DNA of 64,000 bases from an uncultured Algibacter sp. (GCF_947490405.1 NZ_CANLGU010000001.1:744001-808000), one strand, 5' to 3'; shown: positions 1-8,422, numbered from the stretch's first letter. The notes: a model not told the origin generated them from the letters alone. Translations and numbers: made by a program.

Positions 1-6
1 AAAAAT

Positions 7-40
7 AGTCGCAGTACTCAGTCACAGTGGGCAGTTTACC
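7..40. repeat. CAGT-rich intergenic repeat, left arm
   Basis: The stretch is built from CAGT words (AGTCGCAGTACTCAGT and onward). The complementary pattern recurs at 104-138, so the two flank the spacer before sufD as an imperfect inverted repeat, and a third copy lies at 5366-5390. It is seen only in intergenic DNA of the SUF locus. Function unknown. Confidence 0.5.
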
Positions 41-103
41 TACCTTTATCTGATTACTCTAAAGTTTAAAAAAGTAAACAGTACCACTCTTAGTTTTCCA
101 TTT

Positions 104-138
104 ACTGAAAACTGAGACTGCCACTGAAAACTGAAAAC
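104..138. repeat. CAGT-rich intergenic repeat, right arm
   Basis: ACTGAAAACTGAGACTGCC and onward, repeating ACTGAAAACTGA just before the sufD start. It is the approximate reverse complement of 7-40. The repeat ends two bases before the sufD ATG, so it forms part of the translation initiation region. Confidence 0.5.
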
Positions 139-139
139 A

Positions 140-1453
140 ATGGATTTAAAAGAAAAATTAGTCTCATCATTTTTAGCATTTGAAAATAGTATCGATATCG
201 ATGCATATGCGCATGATGTTAGATCTGACGCTATCAAAATATTCGAAGAAAAAGGGTTTCCTTCAAAAAAAGAAGAAGCTTGGAAATATACATCTTTAAA
301 CAGTATTTTAAAAGAAGATTATAGTGTGTTTCCAAAGCAAGAAAATGCCCTAGAATACCCACAAGTAAAAAAGTATTTCATTCACGATATAGATACATAC
401 AAAATTATTTTTATCGATGGAAAATACTCCTCTCACCTGTCGCAAACCACACATGATGGTATTGATGTGTGCTTAATGTCAGCTGCATTAAGCAAACCAA
501 AATATCAACTAATAATTGAAAATTATTTCAATAAAGCCGCTGAAAAAGATAGTTTATCATCTCTAAACACAGCGTTTTCTAGCGAAGGTGCTTACATACA
601 CATTCCCAAAAATAAGATTGTAGAAAAGCCTATTCAAATCATACATTTCTCAACAGGCAATGAGTCTGCAACCATGTTACAGCCACGTAATTTGATTGTG
701 GTAGACGAGAATTCGCATGTACAAATTATCGAGCGTCATCAAAGCTTAACAAGCAATCCAGTATTAACCAATAGCGTTACTGAGGTTTTTGCAAACAAAC
801 GTGCCATCGTCGATTATTACAAAATCCAAAACGATAACGAAAACGCATCATTAATAGATCATACTTTTGTTAAACAAAGTAGAGAAAGTTTCGCTTCTGT
901 GCACACCTTCTCTTTTGGTGGTAAGCTAATTCGTAATAACTTAAACTTTTACCAAAACGGTGAGCGTATCGATTCAACCTTAAAAGGTATAACCATTATT
1001 GGTGAAAAACAACACGTAGATCATAACACATTAGTGCATCACATAGAGCCTAATTGTGAAAGTCATCAAGATTACAAAGGTATTTTTGATGATAGATCAA
1101 CTGGGGTTTTCAACGGTAAAGTTGTGGTTGAAAAAGAAGCCCAAAAAACCAATGCATTTCAAGCTAATAACAATATATTAATAAGTGACAAAGCATCGAT
1201 AAACACCAAACCTCAATTAGAAATTTTTGCTGATGATGTAAAATGTTCACACGGTTGTACTATTGGTCAGTTAGATGAAAGTGCCATGTTTTATATGCGT
1301 TCTCGTGGTATTCCAGAAAAGGAAGCCAAAGCACTATTAATGTTTGCATTTAGCAATAATGTATTAGAATCTGTTAAAATTCCTGAATTAAAACAGCGCA
1401 TCACCAAGATTATCGCAAATAAATTAGGGGTAAATATCGGGTTCGACCTTTAA
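140..1453 (+). CDS. sufD: Fe-S cluster assembly protein SufD
   Basis: SufD is a scaffold subunit of the cytosolic SufBCD complex, which builds Fe-S clusters with sulfur from SufS/SufE. The 437-residue product has the family beta-helix core and the conserved C-terminal block (DVKCSHGCTIGQLDE, then FYMRSRGIPEKEAKALL, about residues 366-400). The N-terminal region (KEEAWKYTSL) is typical of SufD. The start is the ATG right after the CAGT repeat. sufS follows about 90 bases downstream on the same strand; sufB and sufC would be expected to the left, outside the window. Family assignment is firm. Confidence 0.95.
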   Translation: MDLKEKLVSSFLAFENSIDIDAYAHDVRSDAIKIFEEKGFPSKKEEAWKYTSLNSILKEDYSVFPKQENALEYPQVKKYFIHDIDTYKIIFIDGKYSSHLSQTTHDGIDVCLMSAALSKPKYQLIIENYFNKAAEKDSLSSLNTAFSSEGAYIHIPKNKIVEKPIQIIHFSTGNESATMLQPRNLIVVDENSHVQIIERHQSLTSNPVLTNSVTEVFANKRAIVDYYKIQNDNENASLIDHTFVKQSRESFASVHTFSFGGKLIRNNLNFYQNGERIDSTLKGITIIGEKQHVDHNTLVHHIEPNCESHQDYKGIFDDRSTGVFNGKVVVEKEAQKTNAFQANNNILISDKASINTKPQLEIFADDVKCSHGCTIGQLDESAMFYMRSRGIPEKEAKALLMFAFSNNVLESVKIPELKQRITKIIANKLGVNIGFDL

Positions 1454-1467
1454 AATTTTTATTTGAA

Positions 1468-1535
1468 GCTAATCCCGCTATCCGCTGTATCTTTTTGCAA
1501 AAAAACAAAAAGGATGCCGCTACTATCGGGGCTAA
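1468..1535. repeat. Dispersed palindromic repeat, copy A
   Basis: Imperfect palindrome between sufD and sufS: GCTAATCCCGCTATCCGC on the left and GGATGCCGCTACTATCGGGG on the right, joined by a CTTTTTG/CAAAAAG stem. The GGATGCCGCTAC core matches, in reverse complement, the repeat at 11808-12003. The element has no in-frame stop in one frame, so it appears to extend sufS upstream to position 1495. That extension is repeat-derived and not likely to be translated. Confidence 0.6.
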
Positions 1536-1545
1536 ACTATCTGCC

Positions 1546-2760
1546 ATGTTCAATGTAGAAAACATACGAAAAGACTTCCCGATACTTTCCCGACAAGTAA
1601 ACGGAAAACCTTTAGTGTATTTTGATAATGCAGCAACATCGCAAACACCACAACAGGTTATTGATGTTATTGTAGATTATTATTCAAACTACAATGCCAA
1701 CATACATCGTGGTGTACATACCTTAAGTCAAGAAGCTACAGACTTATATGAAGCTTCTCGACAAAAAATAAAAACACATTTTAATGCAAAACATGCGCAC
1801 GAAATCATTTTTACCTCAGGTACTACGCATGGTATAAATCTTGTAGCAAATGGGTTCTCTTCGCTCTTAAAAAAAGGAAATGATATAATAGTTTCAGCTT
1901 TAGAACATCACAGTAATATAGTGCCTTGGCAAATGCTTTGTGAACGTACAGGTGCCACTTTAAAAGTTATCCCAATGAATGAAGATGGCGAACTTGTGAT
2001 GTCAGAATTTGATAAACTGCTGTCAAAAAACACAAAACTCGTTTTTGTAAACCATATTTCAAACGCATTAGGCACCATAAATCCTATTGAGTATATTATA
2101 GAAAAAGCACACGATGTAGGAGCAGCCGTTTTAATTGATGGTGCACAATCTGCTCCACATATTAAACCAGATGTTCAAAAATTAGATGTTGATTTTTATG
2201 TTACCTCAGCTCACAAAATTTGTGGACCAACAGGCGTTGGTATGCTCTACGGTAAAGAAGCATGGTTAAAAAAACTACCACCCTATCAAGGCGGTGGTGA
2301 AATGATTGCCGAAGTAACCTTCGAAAAAACAACTTATGCTGATTTACCACATAAGTTTGAAGCCGGTACACCTAATATCTGTGGAGGCATTGCTTTTGGA
2401 GCAGCCATAGATTATATGAACGCTATTGGTTTTGATAGTATTGCAACCTACGAAAATGAGCTTCTAGAATATGGCACAAAAAAACTCCTAGAAATAGAAG
2501 GTTTAAAAATCTACGGGACTTCAAAACACAAAACATCTGTTATTTCATTTAATCTTGAAGGCATTCATCCTTATGATGTTGGGACCATTTTAGATAAGCT
2601 AGGAATCGCTGTAAGAACTGGACACCATTGTGCACAACCAATTATGGATTTTTATAAAATACCTGGAACTATCAGGGCTTCTTTTTCATTCTATAATACA
2701 AAAGTTGAGATTGACGCTTTAGTTGAAGGTGTAAAGAAAGCTAAAATGATGCTGTCTTAA
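1546..2760 (+). CDS. sufS: Cysteine desulfurase SufS
   Basis: PLP-dependent cysteine desulfurase (class V aminotransferase fold). It takes sulfur from cysteine as an enzyme persulfide and passes it to SufE. From ATG 1546 the protein has 404 residues; the PLP lysine is K224 in TSAHKICGPTGVG and the catalytic cysteine is C362 in RTGHHCAQP, close to their positions in E. coli SufS. An in-frame ATG at 1495 would add 17 residues, but they come from a dispersed repeat (1468-1535) and have no family equivalent, so 1546 is preferred. The conserved sequence starts at once (FNVENIRKDFPIL). It lies downstream of sufD; sufE is 1.8 kb further on. Confidence 0.95.
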   Translation: MFNVENIRKDFPILSRQVNGKPLVYFDNAATSQTPQQVIDVIVDYYSNYNANIHRGVHTLSQEATDLYEASRQKIKTHFNAKHAHEIIFTSGTTHGINLVANGFSSLLKKGNDIIVSALEHHSNIVPWQMLCERTGATLKVIPMNEDGELVMSEFDKLLSKNTKLVFVNHISNALGTINPIEYIIEKAHDVGAAVLIDGAQSAPHIKPDVQKLDVDFYVTSAHKICGPTGVGMLYGKEAWLKKLPPYQGGGEMIAEVTFEKTTYADLPHKFEAGTPNICGGIAFGAAIDYMNAIGFDSIATYENELLEYGTKKLLEIEGLKIYGTSKHKTSVISFNLEGIHPYDVGTILDKLGIAVRTGHHCAQPIMDFYKIPGTIRASFSFYNTKVEIDALVEGVKKAKMMLS

Positions 2761-2916
2761 TTTCAGTATAACTTCAAAATTTTATTAAATTTATTGTTAT
2801 ATAATTAACAATACATGGTTGTTTGTCGAATAATTAACAAATATTTTATGAATTTATAAGATAATTCGTAAAATAATTTTATCTTCAGCATCGACTAATT
2901 CAAATTAATATTAAAA

Positions 2917-3993
2917 ATGAAAAAAATTCTTTTCAGTATGGCTGCGATAGCCTTACTATTCACAGCATGTGATGATGACAAAAATGAAATTAACGAGGAA
3001 CAATCTTTTAAAGTTGATATGAGCGACTTTTATGTTTATACAGATACATCCGAAGACTTACTTTCAAAGGCTACAAACAAAAAAGAAAAAACTAAGTCGT
3101 GTCATACGATGAATGTATTAAATAGACAGCTTGACCAAAACCCCGGACTTGCAAAAAAGATGTATGATATAGAATATCACACACGTGCATTTATTGCAGG
3201 TAAAAAAGGTGGAAATGGAAATGGAAACGGCGGTGGTAACAATGGCGGCGGAGACGGTGGTGGAGATCCAACTCCTGACAATTTGGGCGTAATAAATATA
3301 CCTGTTTACGTTCACGTGGTTTACAGCAATTCAAATGAAAATATTAGTAATGCCCAAATTACTTCTCAAATAAACATTTTGAATGATGATTTTAGAAAAA
3401 CTAATAACGATGCTAATCAAATTCCTTCAGAGTTTTCAGGTGTAGCTGCTGATTCTGAAATTACATTTACATTAGCAGGAACTTTCAGGCATCCAGATTC
3501 AAGAACCTCTTGGGGAACAAATAATGCTGTAAAAAGTGATTATCCTCCAATAACTCCTCAAACGCATTTAAATATTTGGGTGTGTAATATAGGTGGAGGC
3601 ATTTTAGGCTATGCTCAATTCCCTGGTGGGAATTCTGCAACTGACGGTGTAGTGGTTTCTCCTCAATATTTTGGCTCAACAGGTTATGTTGCTGCTCCTT
3701 TTGATGGAGGAAGAACAACAACTCACGAAGTAGGACATTACTTAAATCTACGCCATATTTGGGGAGACGGGAGATGTCGTCAAGATGATTTTGTTGCTGA
3801 CACACCTAGCTCTGACAGACCAAATTATGGCTGTCCATCTTACCCAACAGCGCATTGTAGAAGTAATGATATGACAATGAATTATATGGATTATGTTGAT
3901 GATGCATGTATGTACATGTTCTCAGAAGGGCAAAAAGCTAGAATGCGTGCAATATTTGCATCTGGTGGTGCTAGAGAAAGTATGTTGCCATAA
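2917..3993 (+). CDS. Lipoprotein M43 (pappalysin/cytophagalysin-like) zinc metallopeptidase
   Basis: Predicted outer-surface zinc endopeptidase of family M43B. The signal peptide ends in a lipobox (LLFTAC, Cys about 18) followed by acidic DDD, which in Bacteroidota favours surface display. Residues about 95-119 are a Gly/Asn-rich flexible linker. The catalytic site is the extended metzincin motif H270-E271-V-G-H274 with third ligand H280 (HEVGHYLNLRH), and the Met-turn is MNYMDY. Several Cys in the catalytic domain suggest disulfides. No T9SS C-terminal domain is present. It sits between sufS and sufE, unrelated to cluster assembly, and has its own terminator at 4022-4050. Substrate unknown. 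Confidence 0.88.
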   Translation: MKKILFSMAAIALLFTACDDDKNEINEEQSFKVDMSDFYVYTDTSEDLLSKATNKKEKTKSCHTMNVLNRQLDQNPGLAKKMYDIEYHTRAFIAGKKGGNGNGNGGGNNGGGDGGGDPTPDNLGVINIPVYVHVVYSNSNENISNAQITSQINILNDDFRKTNNDANQIPSEFSGVAADSEITFTLAGTFRHPDSRTSWGTNNAVKSDYPPITPQTHLNIWVCNIGGGILGYAQFPGGNSATDGVVVSPQYFGSTGYVAAPFDGGRTTTHEVGHYLNLRHIWGDGRCRQDDFVADTPSSDRPNYGCPSYPTAHCRSNDMTMNYMDYVDDACMYMFSEGQKARMRAIFASGGARESMLP

Positions 3994-4021
3994 AGATTTC
4001 TTTTTCTCTTAAAGATAATTT

Positions 4022-4050
4022 AAAAAGACGCCAAATTTGGCGTCTTTTTT
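4022..4050 (+). terminator. Intrinsic terminator after the M43 peptidase gene
   Basis: Perfect hairpin AAAAGACGCC-AAATTT-GGCGTCTTTT followed by a T run, 28 bases after the M43 stop. It separates the peptidase from the next genes of the SUF locus. Confidence 0.9.
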
Positions 4051-4080
4051 GTATCATTATTATCAATAAAAATAAAATAT

Positions 4081-4503
4081 ATGAAACTTTTGCTCATACT
4101 TTTATCAATTACATTAGCCAAAGGATGTTATCCACAAGCAGAACAAGATAATTTATCATTAGAATATACGGCAAGCACCAGAGGTTCTTACTTGCAAATT
4201 ATTATTAAAGACAAAACAATTTACTATAGTAAAGAAAGAGGAGCAAATTCAATTACAAAATCATGCCCTGATGAATTATGGGAGAAAATATTAAAAGAGT
4301 GTTATAGAGTTGATTTAGAAAAACTTCCAACTTTTATAGTACCTTCGAAAAATCATCAATTTGATGGTGCTCAAATAGCTTATTTAAAGGTTGTTACTAA
4401 CGGTGAAATTCATCAATCTCAAAGTTTCGATCATGGAAACCCACCCAAAGAAATAGCTTCTTTAGTTAAAGAAATCTTATCAGTGGTTAAAAACATTGAA
4501 TAG
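4081..4503 (+). CDS. Small exported protein of unknown function
   Basis: 140 residues. The hydrophobic N-terminus (MKLLLILLSITLAKGC) looks like a signal peptide, possibly with a weak lipobox ending at C16. The mature part is mixed alpha/beta with three further Cys or Trp-rich spots (CPDELWEKILKECYRVDLEKL), typical of uncharacterised Flavobacteriaceae periplasmic proteins. No catalytic motif was recognised. It lies between the M43 peptidase terminator and sufE, and the -33 box of the sufE promoter is inside its last codons. It may be functionally tied to the peptidase, but the terminator between them argues against one transcript. Confidence 0.7.
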   Translation: MKLLLILLSITLAKGCYPQAEQDNLSLEYTASTRGSYLQIIIKDKTIYYSKERGANSITKSCPDELWEKILKECYRVDLEKLPTFIVPSKNHQFDGAQIAYLKVVTNGEIHQSQSFDHGNPPKEIASLVKEILSVVKNIE

Positions 4504-4526
4504 CATCTTTTGTTGTTGTATTTTTG
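4496..4526 (+). promoter_or_regulatory. Bacteroidota-type promoter of sufE
   Basis: TTG at 4496-4498 and TATTTTTG (perfect TAnnTTTG) at 4519-4526, 20 bases apart, which fits the -33/-7 consensus of this phylum. The -7 box ends 15 bases before the sufE ATG. It restores transcription downstream of the inserted M43 unit. Confidence 0.6.
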
Positions 4527-4541
4527 CATAAAATTTGTACT

Positions 4542-4964
4542 ATGAGTATTGAAGACATTCAAAACGAAATTATAGACGAATTCTCAATGTTTGAAGACTG
4601 GGAAGAACGTTACCAATATATGATTGATTTAGGGAAAGATTTACCCTTAATTGACGACCAATATAAAACCGACACTAACATTATAAAAGGGTGCCAAAGT
4701 AAAGTATGGGTTCATGCTGAAATGAATGATGATAAAATTGAGTTTACGGCTGATAGTGATGCTATAATTACTAAAGGCATTATTGCCATTTTAATTAGAA
4801 CATTCTCCAATCAACACCCAAAAGATATTATTGATGCTGATACTGATTTTATTGATAAAATTGGTTTAAAGGAACACCTATCCCCAACAAGAGCTAACGG
4901 CTTAGTAAGTATGGTGAAACAATTAAAAATGTATGCCATTGCATACCAAACACAACTAAATTAG
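4542..4964 (+). CDS. sufE: Sulfur acceptor protein SufE
   Basis: SufE accepts the persulfide from SufS and delivers it to the SufBCD scaffold. With the ATG at 4542 the protein has 140 residues and the sulfur-accepting cysteine is C51 in the conserved loop IIKGCQSKVWV, the same number as in E. coli SufE. An in-frame ATG at 4524 would add six residues, but it overlaps the -7 promoter box, so 4542 is chosen. The next gene, a MIP18/DUF59 protein, starts 72 bases downstream. Confidence 0.95.
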   Translation: MSIEDIQNEIIDEFSMFEDWEERYQYMIDLGKDLPLIDDQYKTDTNIIKGCQSKVWVHAEMNDDKIEFTADSDAIITKGIIAILIRTFSNQHPKDIIDADTDFIDKIGLKEHLSPTRANGLVSMVKQLKMYAIAYQTQLN

Positions 4965-4983
4965 TTGATGTGTTGAATCGTAT

Positions 4984-5023
4984 AATCGTTGAACCGATTA
5001 CACAGTTAAACAAATAAACGATT
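4984..5023. repeat. Inverted repeat in the sufE-DUF59 spacer
   Basis: AATCGTT at 4984-4990 and AACGATT at 5017-5023 form 7-base arms inside a run of reiterated GTTGAATCG / GATTAAAC words. It could fold in the mRNA just upstream of the DUF59 start. No function recognised. Confidence 0.35.
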
Positions 5024-5036
5024 AAACATTTAAGAA

Positions 5037-5363
5037 ATGAGTGAAACAACAATAGATACAGCCGAATTAGGCGAAAAAATAGTAAACGTTTTAAAAACGA
5101 TTTACGACCCTGAAATTCCCGTAGATATTTACGAACTAGGTTTAATCTACGATGTATTTGTAAATGAAGATTACGATGTAAAAATCTTAATGACATTAAC
5201 AACTCCCAACTGCCCTGTAGCAGAAACATTGCCTTTGGAAGTTGAAGAAAAAGTAAAATCATTAAACGATGTAAAAGACGCCGAGGTAGAAATAACTTTC
5301 GATCCGCCTTGGACACAAGATTTAATGAGCGAAGAAGCTAAATTAGAATTAGGGATGCTCTAA
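5037..5363 (+). CDS. MIP18/DUF59-family Fe-S assembly protein (SufT-like)
   Basis: 108-residue cytosolic protein of the DUF59 (MIP18) family, the domain found in SufT, PaaD and eukaryotic CIA2, which acts in Fe-S protein maturation. Signature segments are YDPEIPVDIYELGLIYDV, the loop TTPNCPVAETLP carrying the conserved Cys, and ITFDPPWTQDLMSEEAK. The start ATG is preceded by AAGAA. Position inside the SUF cluster between sufE and DUF2480 supports the role. Single-domain, usual length. Confidence 0.9.
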   Translation: MSETTIDTAELGEKIVNVLKTIYDPEIPVDIYELGLIYDVFVNEDYDVKILMTLTTPNCPVAETLPLEVEEKVKSLNDVKDAEVEITFDPPWTQDLMSEEAKLELGML

Positions 5364-5365
5364 AT

Positions 5366-5390
5366 AGTTCTCAGTCGCAGTCTCAGTTTA
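5366..5390. repeat. CAGT-rich intergenic repeat, third copy
   Basis: AGTTCTCAGTCGCAGTCTCA and a few further bases, right after the DUF59 stop. Same CAGTCNCAGT words as at 7-40 and (reversed) 104-138. Confidence 0.5.
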
Positions 5391-5435
5391 CATTAGAATC
5401 CGACTAAACATCAAACAAATTAACAACTTACATTT

Positions 5436-5942
5436 TTGAAAGACGACATTATAAATCGCGTAGCGAATAGTAAACTGGCAACTATTGACCTTGAAGATTT
5501 TTATCCTGAAGGCAAACGCATTTTATTTGATATTAAAGATTGGTTATTTGAGGGTTTTGTACTCCGAGAAAAGGATTTCAGAAAACAGGTCTCAGAATTT
5601 GATTGGAGCCAACACAAAAACCAATATGTGGCTTTAACTTGCAGTACTGATGCTATTGTTCCAGGTTGGGCGTATATGCTATTAAGTCTCCATTTAGAAC
5701 CTTTTACAAAAAAAGTAATTGTTGGAGATTTGGAACAACTTGAAACTTCAACATATCAAGACATAATACAAAAACTAGATATTTCTGAATATGAAGGTAA
5801 ACCCATTATTATTAAAGGCTGCTCAAACAAGCCAGTACCTCAAAATGCTTATATTATGTTAAGTAACAAGCTAAAACCAGTTGCCAAATCTATTATGTAT
5901 GGCGAAGCATGTTCTTCCGTTCCGCTTTACAAAAAAAAGTAA
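5436..5942 (+). CDS. DUF2480 family protein
   Basis: 168-residue cytosolic protein of DUF2480, a Bacteroidota family usually found in SUF clusters; the biochemical role is unknown. Conserved features are IINRVANSKL near the start, DLEDFYP, WLFEGFVLREKDFR, the Cys-containing ALTCSTDAIVPGWAYM and the end GEACSSVPLYKKK; the two Cys regions could bear on cluster chemistry. The start is TTG at 5436: an in-frame stop lies at 5421-5423 and no ATG occurs before the conserved N-terminus. It is the last gene of the iron-sulfur group before the DUF3078 gene. Confidence 0.88.
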   Translation: MKDDIINRVANSKLATIDLEDFYPEGKRILFDIKDWLFEGFVLREKDFRKQVSEFDWSQHKNQYVALTCSTDAIVPGWAYMLLSLHLEPFTKKVIVGDLEQLETSTYQDIIQKLDISEYEGKPIIIKGCSNKPVPQNAYIMLSNKLKPVAKSIMYGEACSSVPLYKKK

Positions 5943-6029
5943 TAGTGACTTCTTTACGTAACTAGTGTCTTAAACGTAGTTAATAAATTAAAGACCTTAA
6001 TTTAAATTAACATTTGTTAAAAATTAATT

Positions 6030-6037
6030 TATATTTG
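6030..6037 (+). promoter_or_regulatory. -7 promoter box of the DUF3078 gene
   Basis: TATATTTG is a perfect TAnnTTTG box 22 bases before the ATG at 6059. A TTTG at 6013-6016 is close for a -33 element (13-base gap), so the upstream part is uncertain. Confidence 0.45.
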
Positions 6038-6058
6038 CCAACATTTTTAAAACTAACA

Positions 6059-6967
6059 ATGATGAAAAAACTATTATTTTTCGCAATTTTATTATTAAGT
6101 GTTTCTGTTATACAAGCACAAACAAAAGAAGAATTAGAAGCTCAAAAAGCTGAAAAACAAGCTGAAGCAGATGCTGCTACAGCAGAAGTGGCAGCAATTC
6201 AAGCTAAACTTGATGCATTACCAGGATGGAGAAAAGGTGCTTTTGGAGTAATTGGTGGTAGCTTATCTGGTTTTAACAATTGGTATGCTCAAGGTGCACC
6301 AAATAATGATTCTGGTAATATTGGGTTTACACTTAACGGTTTTGCTAACTTAATTCAAGAAAAATTCTTTTGGAGAAACAGTTTAACTACAAATTTAAAC
6401 TGGGTGAAATTAGACAACAAAGATATTGATACGGACAGTGATAATTTTGAACCGACTACGGATGTATTCAATATATCATCGCTTTATGGTAGAAATATTA
6501 CTAAAAACTTAGCTGCTTCTGGATTAATGGAGTATAGAACAACGATACTTAACAACTTCAATGATCCTGGTTATTTAGATGTTGGTATTGGTGCAACTTG
6601 GACGCCTATTGAGAACTTAATAGTGGTAATACACCCATTAAACTACAACTTTGTTTTTGCTGATAATGATGCTGTTTTTGAATCTTCTTTAGGTGCTAAA
6701 ATTGTTGCTGATTATACAAGACAAATTGGTGCTATTGCTTTTAAAACTAACTTATCTGCTTTCCAAAGCTATAAGACTTCAGAATTATCTAACTGGACAT
6801 GGACAAACTCTTTTAGCTACACGCTATGGAAAATGATTGGTGTTGGATTTGATTTTGGTTTGAGAAGCAACCAACAAGAGGCTGCCAATTTCCAAGGTGT
6901 TGCTTTAGAAGATGCTGATAATGATTTACAATCTTACTATACTTTTGGTTTAAGTTACAAATTCTAA
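6059..6967 (+). CDS. DUF3078 outer-membrane beta-barrel protein
   Basis: 302 residues from ATG 6059 (a second ATG follows directly at 6062). The signal peptide ends at VIQAQ. Residues about 20-52 are an Ala/Glu/Lys-rich helical or coiled segment (KEELEAQKAEKQAEADAA), then GWRKGAFGVIGGSLSGFNNW leads into alternating amphipathic strands and ends with an aromatic residue (FGLSYKF), as expected for an outer-membrane barrel. Function unknown. A start at 6014 would put non-signal residues in front of the signal peptide and overlap the -7 box, so it was not used. It has its own promoter and a strong terminator. Confidence 0.85.
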   Translation: MMKKLLFFAILLLSVSVIQAQTKEELEAQKAEKQAEADAATAEVAAIQAKLDALPGWRKGAFGVIGGSLSGFNNWYAQGAPNNDSGNIGFTLNGFANLIQEKFFWRNSLTTNLNWVKLDNKDIDTDSDNFEPTTDVFNISSLYGRNITKNLAASGLMEYRTTILNNFNDPGYLDVGIGATWTPIENLIVVIHPLNYNFVFADNDAVFESSLGAKIVADYTRQIGAIAFKTNLSAFQSYKTSELSNWTWTNSFSYTLWKMIGVGFDFGLRSNQQEAANFQGVALEDADNDLQSYYTFGLSYKF

Positions 6968-7013
6968 CATCATATAAATTTGTAGATTTAAAATCTATAA
7001 GTTGAATTTTATA

Positions 7014-7052
7014 AAAAAATGCGCTTCCCTTTTTTTGGGAAGCGCATTTTTT
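7014..7052 (+). terminator. Intrinsic terminator after the DUF3078 gene
   Basis: AAAAATGCGCTTCCC-TTTTTTT-GGGAAGCGCATTTTT, a perfect 15-base stem followed by T residues. Confidence 0.9.
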
Positions 7053-7140
7053 GCGTTAGGGATTGAACGGCATGTTTGAAATCCCCGACGCAGGAGGGAT
7101 TGAGTAGTGAAAGCCCGACCCTTTGGGTAACGCCCAAATT
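7053..7140 (+). repeat. Dispersed palindromic repeat, copy B
   Basis: Begins GCGTTAGGGATTG and ends AAGCCCGACC...GTAACGCCCAAATT, the same outer blocks as copy C (11808-12003) and, reversed, copy D (28006-28097). It fills the space between the DUF3078 terminator and the hflX stop codon. Confidence 0.7.
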
Positions 7141-7143
7141 ACT

Positions 7144-8343
7144 CTATCCCATATCCTCGTAGTTATAATCTGGATATAGGAAATGATTATAAGGAAAACG
7201 GGTAACGTGAATTTCGCGAACCTCATCGTAAACACGCTTTTTAAAATCTTCTAGATTACTTTTATTTATCGCAGATATGAATAAAGCGTTGTTACCAACT
7301 TTACTCATCCAAGTACTTTTCCATTCTTCTAGCGTGTAGTGCTTTTTTGTTCGTTCTATTTCCAAATCTGTTTCATCATGCGGTTCTGCTACGTAAGCAT
7401 CTATTTTATTAAAAACCATAATAGTTGGCTTATCGCTACTATTAATTTCGCCTAAAATTTTATTTACAGATGCTATATGCTCCTCAAAATTAGGATGTGA
7501 TATATCGACTACGTGTAACAATAAATCTGCTTCTCTAACCTCATCTAGTGTGCTTTTAAAACTATCTACCAATTGTGTTGGCAACTTGCGGATAAACCCT
7601 ACGGTATCACTTAATAAAAACGGTAAATTTTGAATTACTACCTTTCGTACGGTTGTATCGAGTGTTGCAAACAGCTTGTTTTCGGCAAATACTTCGCTTT
7701 TGCTAATAACATTCATAAGTGTAGATTTACCAACATTGGTATACCCTACTAATGCAACACGTACCATTTTACCACGGTTACCACGTTGCACAGCCATTTG
7801 CTTATCAATAGTTTTTATACGTTTTTTTAATAACGCTATTTTATCACGAACAATACGTCTATCTGTTTCAATCTCTGTTTCACCAGGACCACGCATACCA
7901 ATCCCTCCTTTTTGACGTTCAAGGTGTGTCCACATACCTCTTAACCGTGGTAATAAATATTCACATTGTGCAAGTTCTACTTGAGTTCTTGCATAACTTG
8001 TTTGCGCACGTTGCGCAAAAATATCGAGGATTAAATTAGTTCTATCTAAAACTTTTACGTTAAGTATTTTACTAATATTTCGTTCTTGTGCTGCAGAGAG
8101 TTCGTCGTCAAAAATAGCCGTATCAATGTCATTTTCCTTTATAAACTCGCTTACATCTTCCATTTTTCCAGAACCAATGAAGGTTTTGGCATTAGGCATA
8201 TCCATTTTTTGTGTAAAACGCTTTACGGCATAACCACCGGCTGTAAAGGTTAAAAACTCCAACTCGTCTAAATACTCTTTGAGTTTAGCTTCGTCTTGAT
8301 CTTTAGTTACAATACCAATTAAAACAGCTTTTTCTAATCCCAT
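7144..8343 (-). CDS. hflX: Ribosome-associated GTPase HflX
   Basis: 399-residue HflX, a cytosolic GTPase that binds the large ribosomal subunit and splits stalled ribosomes. Order: N-terminal HflX domain, the linker GGIGMRGPGETEIETDRR, then the G domain with G1 GYTNVGKST, G3 DTVGFIRKLP, G4 FNKID, and a short C-terminal tail. Length is normal. It is transcribed alone, divergent from the nuclease gene at 8435, with a -7 box at 8377-8384; its 3' end abuts repeat copy B. Confidence 0.95.
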   Translation of the reverse strand: MGLEKAVLIGIVTKDQDEAKLKEYLDELEFLTFTAGGYAVKRFTQKMDMPNAKTFIGSGKMEDVSEFIKENDIDTAIFDDELSAAQERNISKILNVKVLDRTNLILDIFAQRAQTSYARTQVELAQCEYLLPRLRGMWTHLERQKGGIGMRGPGETEIETDRRIVRDKIALLKKRIKTIDKQMAVQRGNRGKMVRVALVGYTNVGKSTLMNVISKSEVFAENKLFATLDTTVRKVVIQNLPFLLSDTVGFIRKLPTQLVDSFKSTLDEVREADLLLHVVDISHPNFEEHIASVNKILGEINSSDKPTIMVFNKIDAYVAEPHDETDLEIERTKKHYTLEEWKSTWMSKVGNNALFISAINKSNLEDFKKRVYDEVREIHVTRFPYNHFLYPDYNYEDMG

Positions 8344-8376
8344 ACACGCCTAAAAATTATAATAATATTATATGGA

Positions 8377-8384
8377 CAAAGTTA
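8377..8384 (-). promoter_or_regulatory. -7 promoter box of hflX
   Basis: Minus-strand TAACTTTG (perfect TAnnTTTG), giving a leader of roughly 25-30 bases before the hflX ATG. No clear -33 TTG was found. Confidence 0.5.
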
Positions 8385-8422
8385 CATAATTGCAGGGATT
8401 TTAAGGTTTATAATTTTAAGCC

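Noticed and set aside
1454-1545. Small gene between sufD and sufS
   Set aside because: The open stretch is repeat copy A read in frame with sufS.
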